A stretch of DNA of 64,000 nt from Populus alba (taxonomy: Eukaryota; Streptophyta; Magnoliopsida; Malpighiales; Salicaceae), in NCBI RefSeq assembly GCF_005239225.2, contig NC_133288.1, positions 19,660,169 through 19,724,168 of the forward strand, in the 5' to 3' direction. Both the position numbers and the translations under genes were made by a program. This document shows positions 1 to 9,599 of the stretch, piece by piece. The notes beneath the pieces were generated by a model, which searched no databases, was not told where the DNA came from, and saw nothing but the letters and a program-made list of their open reading frames with translations. Positions within the stretch are counted from its first letter, which is position 1. Each line of letters begins with the position of its first letter.

Positions 1-95
1 TTTCTTTCAGCAACAGCAATTTTGCTGCAGGAGTATCTGTACATGAAGTTTTGGTGGATGGTTCATCATAGGGCAAGCAATTTGGCCAAAATTTA

Positions 96-545
96 TTAGA
101 GAAGTGTAATATTCCCCAGCTTATAAATCACCATTAGGTTGACATTTGATAAAAGTAGAATATTGATCTTTGATAAAGAGCTCTGGAAGAAGCTGCTATA
201 TTGCAAGAATTCAGAACGAGATGTTTTCATTAAATAAACCCAACAATAACGAGTATGATCATCATAAAAGAGACATAATATCGAGACTCTCCTTTGTGGG
301 CACAGGAGAAGGTCCCCCATACATAGATACATCAGAAGAATCAAAATCAAATGGGTGGAAGAAAACAGAAATAAGCTTCGAGTTAAAAAGGTAAGGCGGA
401 AAATATTTGCCAATATTACATCCACTACAAGAATCAGTAAAATGTCACAACAAGTGTTTCAAATTTCGTGCTAAAGCTTCCTGGCCAAAAAATTCTGCAA
501 CACGAGAAGACGAAATCTGACCTAGACGGGCAATGCCATACATAA
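96..545 (-). pseudogene. Copia GAG-pre-integrase and integrase start, remnant
   Basis: Minus-strand translation gives ARLGQISSSRVAEFF, then DSCSGCNIGKYFPP, corresponding to the GAG-pre-integrase box (HARLGH...C..C..GK). Another frame continues into the integrase catalytic core (LFYDDHTRYCWVYLMK, then SEFLQYSSFF), where the first Asp of the DDE triad falls in the YDDHTRY segment. The rest of integrase and the reverse transcriptase would lie left of the window. At least one internal stop and two frame changes mark it as dead. Confidence 0.85.
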
Positions 546-839
546 AAACATAGAAGATGTAGAAATACTCAACGAAAGGAAGACCAAATCAATGTATAAG
601 TAGTCAGTTGAGGCAGCACAGCAAACTGCATTTACTCATCCAATAATGATATAGCTCCATTATCCCTACGGCCTGTCCCAAGTCAGCTTCCTGAGACTGG
701 CAGAATCTGATTATTCAACAAAGAACACAAAAACATGACTTAATATCACAGAATCAACATAATTGACAACAGACAGAAGATTCAATTTGAGTTGTGGAAA
801 GATAATACATTATTAGGGAGAAGACATGTGAGGTGTGAC

Positions 840-1285
840 AATCAAACCACCACGTTCCTGTAGCATTTGATGCCATCAGCAGTCATAACAGGGAATGGAG
901 GATAAAGGGACTATAGAGACTCATTAAAAGATGAGGAATCATGGAGACATATGATGAGAGCACCAAGAATCAGACCCATTCAAATGTATCATACCTGAGG
1001 AATACATGGGCATCTTGGACCTCATGAAAAAAGAAGCGGACATTGCTTGTGGCTGCAAGGAGAGAAACTTCTGAAATTGCTCAGCCAAAACATATTAGGA
1101 TCGGTAATAACTCGAGGAAAGCTTACTGAGCCATCTCAAATTGTGGTGTTTAGTGGTATTATAACCCTGAGTGTGGTCTAAAGCATTAGATTGTGACTGG
1201 ATTTCCAGGCTTCCAAGCTTGATTCTGATGTCTCAACTCTAGGACACATGAGCCTCCAATGACCTTTCTGCTTACAGAACGGCTG
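840..1285 (-). pseudogene. Copia zinc knuckle and aspartic protease remnant
   Basis: On the minus strand near 1280-1245 a CKQKGHWRLMCPR segment keeps most of the CX2CX4HX4C nucleocapsid knuckle. About 250 bases further on, near 960, a DSWCSHHMSP segment corresponds to the DSGASHHM protease active-site region of Copia polyproteins, with the catalytic glycine changed. Downstream pieces such as VMTADG and TPHMSSPN follow in the expected order. Stops and frame changes show that this is non-functional. Confidence 0.7.
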
Positions 1286-1429
1286 CACTCATCGAAGCCA
1301 AACCCTTGTTGTGAGGACTTTATTCTGAATGATTAGAGACATGACCTAGAAGTACTGCTTAGTACTTGGGGTGAAGGCATTTGAAGCATAAAGAATTCCT
1401 TTTTCAGAATAGACTGAAAACGTTATTTC

Positions 1430-2035
1430 TTCAAGCCAATAACTCACTGACAACAGAGTCAACAGAAGGCAGTGGAGAACGATGCCAGAATTGAACCTCT
1501 AAGTCCTTCGAAATCACTGTGAAGTGCTGTTAAAAAGTACCAATCTTGCTGCTCTCTACGCTCAATATAGGCACCACATGCCTTTAATTCTGGCGATTCA
1601 GTAAGAGCCAATTGATCCCAAAGATCTGTCATAGCAGAATAAAACTCTTGAATACTCATATTCTTCTGATGAAGAGCTCGTATGTCATCTCCTAATTGAT
1701 TACTGTTTTGCAAAATTTGATTGTGTGAATAACTTTTGCAGATGATCCCAAACCTCTTTTGCTGTCTCATATTTCGCCAACTGCGTACCTATTGAATGCT
1801 CAAACAGAATTGTTGATCCAAGTAATGATCTTTGCATTATTTGCTTCCCATGTTATCTATCAAACCAGCATCCCCCTCCTCAAATATTCTTAGGTATCAC
1901 ATTAAGTTCCACTAACATACCCCCACAATCTTCTTACCCTTAAGGAATTTCTCGATTACATAACTCCAATAGAATAGTTCTTCCCATCCAACCTCACCTC
2001 ACAGACTGAAGCGAATCATCTCTTTCAGTAGCCAT
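1430..2035 (-). pseudogene. Copia gag remnant
   Basis: Translation starts at an ATG at 2035-2033 (MATERDDS) and can be followed through several frames down to about 1430. Recognisable gag (UBN2-type) pieces include LDGKNYS, WEANNAKI, AKYETAKEVWDHLQK, DDIRALHQKNMSIQEFY and LHSDFEGLRGSIL. In functional elements this encodes the capsid protein that packages the element RNA. Frameshifts near 1960, 1870, 1750 and 1540 break it. The best single-frame part is 1459-1770. Confidence 0.85.
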
Positions 2036-2321
2036 AATCAACAATCACAAATAACCAGAATGCAAAAGCATCGGAAACAAATACTCAATTGCAGAAACTA
2101 AACAAATATCTTCTCGAAATTATTACGATTACTCCCAAAACACAAAACAAATTTGCAAAAACTGAACGCAGATACCAAAATTGCAGAAGCTGAAGGGAAG
2201 ACGAAATACCAAAATAATTGCAGAAACTGTCGAAATGCCAAAATAATTGCAGAGGACTGTCGAAATACCTAGTTGGATCGCGAAGCTGGTATTTGGGATT
2301 AAGCTTCGTTCCATAAAACCA

Positions 2322-2333
2322 GCTCTGATACCA
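2322..2333 (-). other. Primer binding site, initiator Met-tRNA type
   Basis: The minus strand reads TGGTATCAGAGC immediately after the LTR end. This is the complement of the 3' end of plant initiator methionine tRNA and the usual primer site of plant Copia elements. Confidence 0.92.
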
Positions 2334-2497
2334 TGTTAAACTTATGAGAATCAAACACAAAAAGGAGGCTAGAATTCTGAATAAACTGTAATTATGAATG
2401 CATAGTCTTAACCTAATTACAAATAAAGTATATATAGGTTAAACTGAAAGTACTATTCTACCCTTAATAAATAAGACAACATAAATATTATTTAACA
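2334..2497 (-). repeat. 5' LTR of the Copia element (164 bp)
   Basis: The segment begins TGTTAAA and ends TTTAACA on the minus strand, that is the TG...CA ends expected of an LTR, here extended to a 7-bp inverted repeat. Inside is a TATATATA stretch near 2428-2436, followed by AATAA-like signals, as in a short promoter/polyadenylation LTR. Its inner edge abuts the primer site without a gap. Length is at the short end for Copia LTRs. The matching 3' LTR is not in the window, so age and target duplication cannot be read. Confidence 0.85.
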
Positions 2498-2612
2498 CAT
2501 GCTAACCTGAATTCTTTCCTCGCTAGACTGTCGACTAGCTCTTTTCAGCTCATGAGTTACTTGAGATGATTCCTTTGGTCTCAAATACTGCATCCTTCAC
2601 ATACTTGCTAAC

Positions 2613-3075
2613 AAAATTGTGCGTGCGCATGTGAGTGTGTTATATCATGAATTTCCTTATGAAACAGAGGTGGTGACCGGAAGTCTCATGGTAGCTGTCA
2701 TTTGGAAAAGCTTCCTGACTCAAGCTCAGTGCTGGATTCACCGGACATCCATTTCAAAATATTCTTTGATGTGTTATCGAAACATTCAAATGAATCACAA
2801 GCCATGAACTTGCATTTGTTGAATGTGACAAGCATGCCAGCACGAGAATGTAATGGCCACCATCCGTGCACTATCTAGGACCAAGTGGAGATCCACCCTC
2901 CCTACACCGTCAAGACTGCAGCCATTGGTGCCTGCCTGGTGTACCTGACACCTGGAATGAGCTTCTTTATACGCTTCTTCTCAAGTGGGAGTCGGTTCAT
3001 GCACAAAATCTAACAGAATCTTCTCAAGCTCCTCTGACTGCACAGGAAGTTATCTGTTTTGACCAGCGTGATTAA
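2613..3075 (+). pseudogene. Trichome birefringence-like (TBL) protein, broken C-terminal exon
   Basis: TBL proteins are Golgi acetyltransferases that put O-acetyl groups on wall polysaccharides such as xylan. The frame from about 2660 reads RGGD, then SCHLEKLPD, FFDVLSKHSNESQ and LHLLNVTSM. A one-base shift near 2855 moves it to the frame reading [11 protein letters not shown], then [20 protein letters not shown] at about 2902-2961. That last block is the family's C-terminal DxxH motif (D and H of DCSH). A further shift lies near 2655. Earlier exons with the GDSL motif are absent between the Copia LTR and this exon. With at least two frameshifts and no 5' part it is best read as a gene fragment, possibly separated from its 5' exons by the neighbouring retrotransposon. 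Confidence 0.82.
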
Positions 3076-4254
3076 AGAACAGCAGTTCATAGATCAAAGG
3101 TTGCTGTTTCCTCGAACCAATCAACAAAATCATCATTTGCTGAGTTGGCTGTGATGCGTTCGCTTCCAGGTCATCCACTTGATCAATCACAGTTTCCATC
3201 GACAATCTTTGGCAAAATTTAAGTTACACTGTTTTTTGATGAATTTTGTTCCCAGAATGATTGAGGACATTTCACAGGCATCGTGGACAAAGCAAAATTG
3301 ATGGTTGAGAAGAGATACACAAAGGCATGCTTTTCTTTTTGTTATACAAAGTGCATTCATTGGGGCAGAACAACCATAGAAAGATTCTGATAACGCCACT
3401 TTTACACTGTATATGCAAAGCAAATACTGTTAATTTAACGGTACGATTTATCCTCCTCTGTAAATTTAACATTGTTAAAGAATGCAAAGAATCCAGGGCA
3501 TGGAAATTCTCAAAGTACATACTATGCTAGTTTTGGGGGCCTTTATTTCCTTACAGTGCTCTTGAATTTGTGTTGGTTTCTTGACACGAGCATGGAAAAA
3601 CTCGAAACTTAAACTAGAAATTTATGTATTAAGGATTTGGTTGGCCAAAAATAAGGACTTCCATGCCTTGATGGAAATCGAAAGCATGGGGCATTACCAC
3701 TTCCCTATCAGGTGCTCCCTGTGAATTTATTATGCGCAATTTGCAGCGGGGTGAGCAAAATGGATCATGCAAAGGAGATTGAGGGTTTTAGAGATTAAGC
3801 ATTCAAGAGGACAATGCCTGTCTTATCCCCTCCTTTGAAGTTATCCACTAGCTCTAACTTCCTTTATCTTGATGAAAGGAAAGGCCACTCCATGCTCCCC
3901 TGCTTTTGACAGCAGTGGATGACATTGACAATTTTTCGTCAATCATGATCGCATAACTTTCAAAGATAAAATCGGGGAGACATTCACGCACAAACAGGCA
4001 TGCTTGAGAGTCCATAAGAATCCAAAATTAGAATGGGCATTGTTAAGAATTAAAACCAGAAAAACTAATAAGCCAAAATAACTAAATAAGAACGAATACA
4101 TGATAACAAGTGACAGGAAAGAACAAGCAAAAACCTTATCAGCCAAACTGAGTACGAGAACATTGAAACGGATAAGTTTGGACACACTGTCCATAGTGTG
4201 CATAGATAACATGGTAGCCGAAGAAAAATCCTATCTTGTCGAGAGCCCAATTGT
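3076..4254. other. Gene-free stretch between TBL fragment and DUF26 gene
   Basis: No coding signal that I recognise. Open frames here are short and lie on both strands without family motifs. The first few hundred bases are probably the former 3' UTR of the TBL gene; the last part is the 3' flank of the minus-strand DUF26 gene. Confidence 0.5.
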
Positions 4255-4656
4255 TTAATCAGAAAATGGGTATTGCTCATACCTAATCGTACAATCATGG
4301 AGCACCGAACGAGCCCCTATTCGGCTTTGACAACTCGCAAACATGGCTGTTTTAGCCGCACCAAGACATGTTGAGCAGTCGGAGCTGGTGAGGTTCCGAT
4401 TACAAGCACCATGACCATAGGCAAAAGCATTAGGATAAGGAGAGATGTTGAAGTAGTCATAATTCTTGCTCGTTGGGATTACAGCCTCAATTTCTGCAAG
4501 GACATAAGCTAGACTAGTACCAAAAGGATCACCCTTTGAGTACACCCCTGAGTTGCAGAGAACAGTTGTCACGTTGGTATCAGGAACACTTGTAGCAATG
4601 ACGCACAATCCAAAGAATCCCATGAAAACCAGGGCCAGCTTTGGAGGAAAGCCCAT
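4255..4656 (-). CDS. Secreted single-domain DUF26 (ginkbilobin-2-like) cysteine-rich protein
   Basis: A 133-residue intronless frame. Residues 1-23 form a hydrophobic signal peptide (MGFPPKLALVFMGFFGLCV). The rest is one Gnk2/DUF26 domain: a first Cys in VLCNSG, the hallmark C-X8-C-X2-C in CNRNLTSSDCSTC, then ASCQSRIG, HDCTIRYEQYPF and a stop. This is the full length of the ginkbilobin-type secreted proteins, which are apoplastic and in Ginkgo bind mannose and inhibit fungi. Larger relatives carry two such domains plus a kinase (CRKs) or a membrane anchor (PDLPs); neither follows here within 4254-3000 on this strand. Antifungal activity is inference from the family. The start at 4656 is the first ATG and places the signal peptide correctly. 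Confidence 0.87.
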   Translation of the reverse strand: MGFPPKLALVFMGFFGLCVIATSVPDTNVTTVLCNSGVYSKGDPFGTSLAYVLAEIEAVIPTSKNYDYFNISPYPNAFAYGHGACNRNLTSSDCSTCLGAAKTAMFASCQSRIGARSVLHDCTIRYEQYPFSD

Positions 4657-6315
4657 GTTTCTTGTTCTCTTGATTTTGATCAGAAATGCAGCTTCTCCTT
4701 GACTTCTTATTTCAAGCTTTCATTGGTTACTACATCATTTTTCACAATTAAAGGAGTGATTTTTGTCCTTTTAATGTGTCTTATATCTTATAAGAATAAA
4801 TACAACCAAGCTCCTAAACCTATGACGTGTTTCACAGTTCGGTCCCCAACCCATGAAATCTCTCCATCTCTTCATTTTTTTTTTCTCATATGAGAGCTTC
4901 TCTCTCAATTATAAAAAATAAAAATAAAAAACGTCTGTCTCCTCCATTAATAGTTCTTTGGGGAAGAAGATGGATTAGAAGTCTTTGAATAAGGAGGATT
5001 GATTCCGACTCGGTCAAAAACAGTGTTCAATTTGCTCCATTAATAGTTATTTGGATCCTTTAATTGGAATTTGATTAATGTCTTTTTTTATCTTCGAATT
5101 TTGGAGAGTTAATTCATATGATTTTAGTGGCTTAAACGTGGAACTGGGCTTCTTCTTTTTCTTTGAGCTGACATTTTTTCCGACCATCTTGAATGAAAAA
5201 GTGGGTTCTTGATTTTTGGTTGGGATCATTTGATTCTGAGTGCTGAAACTTAGTGTTTGATATTTAATTTTATTTAAATAGGATTTAGATTTTATTTTAT
5301 GCAGTTAAAGCATCTAATTGAATGTATACTAGTTAAATATGATGTGTTTAATGATAATATAAACACTGATATCTAACATCACATTTAAATTAACATCATT
5401 AATAAGATATAACATTAATATCTAACATCACATTGAAATAAAGATAAAATATGCTATAACATTAATAAGATATAACATTAATAATAAACATCATATTTTT
5501 TTTAATTTGCTTTAACAATCATATTATACAATGATTATAATTTTAAAACATTGTGTTCACTGAGATAAACACAAAAAATATCAATAAAAATTGATTTTAG
5601 ACTTGAGAAATATATGAAATTAAATGTATATTTTTTAAAAAAACTATGTTCTATAATTAGATACACAATTTGAAAATATATATGAGATTAAATATCTTAA
5701 TATTTATTTTTATTTTAGTTTCCTTATTTAATTTTTAGTTTACATTAATAAACTTATTATTATTTATTAGCACAACATATATTAGCCTTATTTGTAATGA
5801 AAATTTATATTTATAAAAAAAAATCAAATTGACTATACATTTAAGTTTAATAACAATGTCAAAATTTTTTTTCGAAGACCTGAATATTATTTTTTTATGT
5901 AAAATAATCCTCACAATTTTTAGCGCTTGCTTGCAAACCAATTATAAAAAAAAAAAATACTAAACCAGGGTTGAGTGAGTTTTTTTCAATATTTTATTTA
6001 TTTATTTAAATTTAGTTTTTTTATGGTTTTTGTAATAATTAATAATTAAACAATTGTTTTCGAATTGAATAATTTAAATTGAAAAAAATACGAAAGGATA
6101 TCAATCATATCATATATTAAAGGAGAAACAAGTGAAGCGAGAATTGTCCTGGGAGAAAAAAGGTTGAGATGATTGCCGACAATATTCATTAGCTCTGTTG
6201 GGGACCGCAGCCTTTGTCTCTCACCCACTTCTGCTCAGGACAACACTTACGACGAATACTAACCAAACCCAAAAGCTAATGATGGTGCCACGCAGGTCTG
6301 AAACCCGCAAATAAA
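4657..6315. other. AT-rich intergenic DNA, no gene seen
   Basis: Upstream region of the minus-strand DUF26 gene, then strongly AT-rich sequence. Around 5340-5500 phrases built on TAACAT, TAATAAGATATAACATTAATA recur locally, giving a short degenerate tandem pattern. I see no protein or RNA gene. Confidence 0.5.
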
Positions 6316-6435
6316 GTAGCTTTTTTTTTTTTTTTGAATATTTTATATTATTTTAATATGTTAATATTAAAAATAAGTTTTTTTAAATAAAAATTATTAT
6401 TTTAATATATTTCAAAAAAAAAAAAACAATTTTAT
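6316..6435 (+). repeat. Dispersed AT-rich MITE-like repeat, copy 1
   Basis: Contains the core ATTTTAATATGTTAATATTA followed by an AAAAATAA run, shared with at least ten other places in the window, always embedded in poly-A/T arms. The ends are not clear in this copy. Confidence 0.6.
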
Positions 6436-6589
6436 TACTGTTCTATACACCCACTTCAAATTCAACTTCAAGTGGTTTTCGGCCAAGATTTACGGCCTCT
6501 GGTTTCAAGGTGGATCGTGGGCCAGGCGATTCACAATTGAAAGGGCATGACGCCTCTACCCATGTTACATTGGAGTGTTCATGTTATTT

Positions 6590-6700
6590 ATTCAAAGTGT
6601 TTTTTTAAATATATTAAAATAGTATATTTTTTAATATTAACATATTAAAATTTTAAAATATAAAAAATTATTTTATTAATAAAAAATAGTTTGGGCCGTA
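6590..6700 (-). repeat. Dispersed AT-rich MITE-like repeat, copy 2 (inverted)
   Basis: The core appears as the reverse complement (TTAATATTAACATATTAAAA), so this copy is inverted relative to the one 250 bases upstream. The pair could fold into a long imperfect hairpin. Confidence 0.55.
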
Positions 6701-6945
6701 TTTTCAAAGAGCGCATGCATCTTTGTTCACTTTAGAGGGCAGTTTTTGGAGCATGCTTTTTACACACGTGACAACCTTAAACGACAATTTTCGCAGTCCA
6801 CATTTGCCCCCTTGTAGTTTGGTGGTTTACGCTGAGACTTTGTTCCTTCGATGGCTGAGTAAGATTTCATCCAAATTGCCGGTTTAGGTTTGAGTAATTA
6901 TAATTTCTTGATTAGCTTTGCGGGCACGATTGCATAGCACGATTA

Positions 6946-7005
<60 letters not shown>
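6946..7005. repeat. (TC)n-(TA)n compound microsatellite
   Basis: About 11 CT dinucleotides pass directly into about 18 TA dinucleotides. It lies about 210 bases beyond the stop codon of the malate-transporter gene. Confidence 0.95.
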
Positions 7006-7008
<3 letters not shown>

Positions 7009-7214
7009 CATTATTTTCTTTTATAAGATAAAAAGTAATATAACATTACCATAGCTATTAATATTTCCGTAATATTTATCAGTAAATTTACAGGTTAAAA
7101 CAAGATATATGCGCTCTGCTGACATTGCCAAGCAGTGATCAGTGCGTGCCTTTCTCTGAATAGTTTATCAGCCAAGCCAAAAAAATGGCGAATAGTTGTG
7201 CGTAATTTAGAAAT

Positions 7215-9493
7215 TTAGCCTTGAAGGAAACCAGCAAGTTCTCCAAGCTCTTCAACCTCCTTGGATAAATCTTCCAGCTTCTCTACCACCCCCATTAGTG
7301 TGAACACAAAGCTTGCTACTGCAAATCCCTCAGCATTATCAAGTTTCCCTAATTTGAAGGGACACATGACCTGACTAAGCTCTTGTCTCACCAATTTTAA
7401 CTTGGGTACTATGAAAGCCCCTGGCTGGCACCTTCTCATTTTCATGATGCTCTCTCCAAGCTCTCTCAGAGTCCAAGCAAGTGATGACCCAGCTGCTTCA
7501 CAAGGCTCTTTTATTGACTCTCTCAAAGCTTGCAATGGCTATTTATAACACAGTTTGAATGGTTTAGGTCAAAAAACTTAGGAAACTTGAATAGAAATGT
7601 TGAAAGAGAGAGTTTAGTACATATTAGTTACCTCTTCGGGAGAATTAAGAGAACCCTTAAGTGAAAGAATGACCGCAGCCAATTCTCTAAGAACCTCTCC
7701 AATCTTCTGGTATTTCTCCCAAGGGTGGGATAGCCTAAATCTGCCATGCCACGGCTCCCATTTTGCAAAATATACCTAAGAAGAGAGTACAATTTTAATA
7801 ACCAGAGACTCCCATGTTTTGGGATAGAAGAAATACCAAATTAAATGGTAACATTGGTTTGACAGTGAGATACTTGTGCTATTGTCAAGTTATTGGGAGA
7901 CAAAGAGAAGAAATATTATACCAAGGATTCATCCTTTGCCTTGGAGTTTAGCACTGATATGCAGTCCCTGAAACTAGCCGCCGGCTGAACTGACTGGTTT
8001 TCCTTTTCATTGACTAATCTGAAATACTCCTCTATGCATCCTGCAAAACGACATAAATTCAAACTCCTTTCTAGTTCTCACTGTCAAAAAGGATAAAATA
8101 TACAATATACATTCCGAAAATTTATATTTTTCACAAACCGTTAATTCTTAATTGATTGTTTTTTTTGAATATATATTGCCTACCTTCTATGGAGCTTGCA
8201 AGGCCTTCAAATGTGGACACCATAGAATCGTGAAGCTCATCGCTAGCCCACATGGGAAACACAAACAAGCTTGTGCAAACACAGATTGCGAAGCCCAAAA
8301 CAATCATCACGAGACGTTCGCGGGCTATTTCGATGACATTCTCTTCACGTAAACCGGATACTGAAACTAGACTGAATGTGAGGATGAATATCATCACTCC
8401 ATAGTCATATCTCTTCTTAATGTTTGGATTCAGTCTTGCGTATGTTGCTGCCCCACCTGATCCACAATTAATATTAGCTATGGACATATGCATATATGCA
8501 AAATATATCATTGTATTTTCTGTTCTTGAGATAGTAATTAAAAAGCAAGATTAATTTGAGTGAACCGGAGGCCTGTTTTTTAAATGTACATTTAAAAGCG
8601 AGGGCAGAAATTAATAAAGAACAAAGCTGTCACAGGGGGCTTAGGCATTAACTAATTAAGGAATGCACACACAAGGAATATTCATTAACTAATTAAGAGA
8701 TCACAATAAAATATTTTCATTCTAGAAGCAATGAACAACGTATTTGACTAAGGAGCACAGAGAAACTGGGATTTGTTTTTACAAGAAACTGGGATGTTGC
8801 TGAAGAATGGCGAGGAACGTTTATAATTGTATTGGCCTCGAAAACTATATGGTTAAAGAAGAAAAACAATGTTCATTGTTGTAGCAATATTCATCATTTT
8901 TTTTGTTGTTTTGGAATTTTTTATTGATCTTGAATCCTGGGAAGGATGAAAACCTTACCAAAAATAAAGACAGAAACACCAACGACAAAAGGGTTGCCGA
9001 TACCACCAACTTGCTGACCTAAAACGGCTGCTAAATATCCCAATCCGCCTCCTAAAACAGTCCCAATTCCACGACTCAAGCCCTTGCTAAGGGTAGCTCC
9101 TGAAATGCATGTGATATCAAATCAACAAAAAGTTTGGAAAACATAGCATCGCATGCAAATGCAATATTTATTACGGCAGTTTAAACAAATCAATACTATA
9201 TAGTATATCTATCAACCTGCATGGAACTCAAAGATGACCACAACAGTCATTATAGCCCACATCGCATTATCGTCTCCAACTTTCTCATAGAGAGTGTCAA
9301 CGAAGTAGACAAGAGAAACCAAAACCAGAGCAATTCCAACTTTGATGGCGTGAATAGCTTTTCTTACGGCATCCCTATTTTTCTGGACAAAAGAAATAAC
9401 AGGACTTAGAGAAACTTGGAATTTCTTTTCCTGTTTGAGATCATGAGTAAATCCCTGATCTCCATCGGGGATAGGGATAACAACCGAGCCCAT
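7215..9493 (-). CDS. ALMT: Aluminium-activated malate transporter (ALMT) family anion channel
   Basis: ALMT proteins are plant anion channels for malate in the plasma or vacuolar membrane. Six exons join in frame with GT-AG introns: 9493-9217, 9099-8959, 8456-8184, 8040-7922, 7775-7632 and 7538-7215, giving 425 residues. Exon 1 holds the signature AIHAIKVGIALVLVSLVYF and NAMWAIMTVVVIFEF; exon 2 continues GATLSKGLSRGIGT and a Gly-rich membrane segment; exon 3 has RYDYGVMIFILTFSLVSVSG and further membrane helices. Exons 4-6 are the soluble C-terminal half with WEPWHGRF (exon 5), the conserved ALMT motif. At 425 residues it is slightly short for the family (usually 440-600) because of a short tail. 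The start ATG at 9493 opens the first exon. Whether it is a guard-cell (QUAC1-like), root or tonoplast member cannot be told from sequence alone. Confidence 0.93.
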
Positions 9494-9587
9494 GATATTA
9501 CTTGGTTGGTGGCACTCTCTGCTATTTTTTTTTCCTCGAAAAAGTTATGACTTGGTTTGTTGATGGTTGAGGTGGAGAGGGTGCATG

Positions 9588-9595
9588 TATTTATA
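9588..9595 (-). promoter_or_regulatory. Probable TATA box of the ALMT gene
   Basis: The minus strand reads TATAAATA about 95 bases upstream of the ATG. It is the only good TATA match in the near upstream region and would give a short 5' UTR of about 60-70 bases. Confidence 0.5.
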
Positions 9596-9599
9596 ACAA

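Larger units (their letters stand above)
1..2497 (-). mobile_element. Decayed Copia-type LTR retrotransposon, 5' portion
   Basis: Read on the minus strand, the parts come in Copia order: a 5' LTR (2497-2334), a Met-tRNA primer site (2333-2322), a leader, gag (from 2035), a zinc knuckle near 1280-1245, a protease near 1000-840, a GAG-pre-integrase near 545-400, and an integrase start near 375-96 that runs off the left edge. All coding parts carry frameshifts and stops, so the element is dead. The 3' LTR and reverse transcriptase are outside the window. It lies just upstream of a broken TBL exon. Family-level assignment is firm from domain order; the lineage within Copia is not determined. Confidence 0.9.

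Noticed and set aside
2619..2807. Independent small gene before the TBL exon
   Set aside because: Other frames of the same DNA give better TBL similarity (RGGD, SCHLEKLPD); the frame is a product of the frameshifts.
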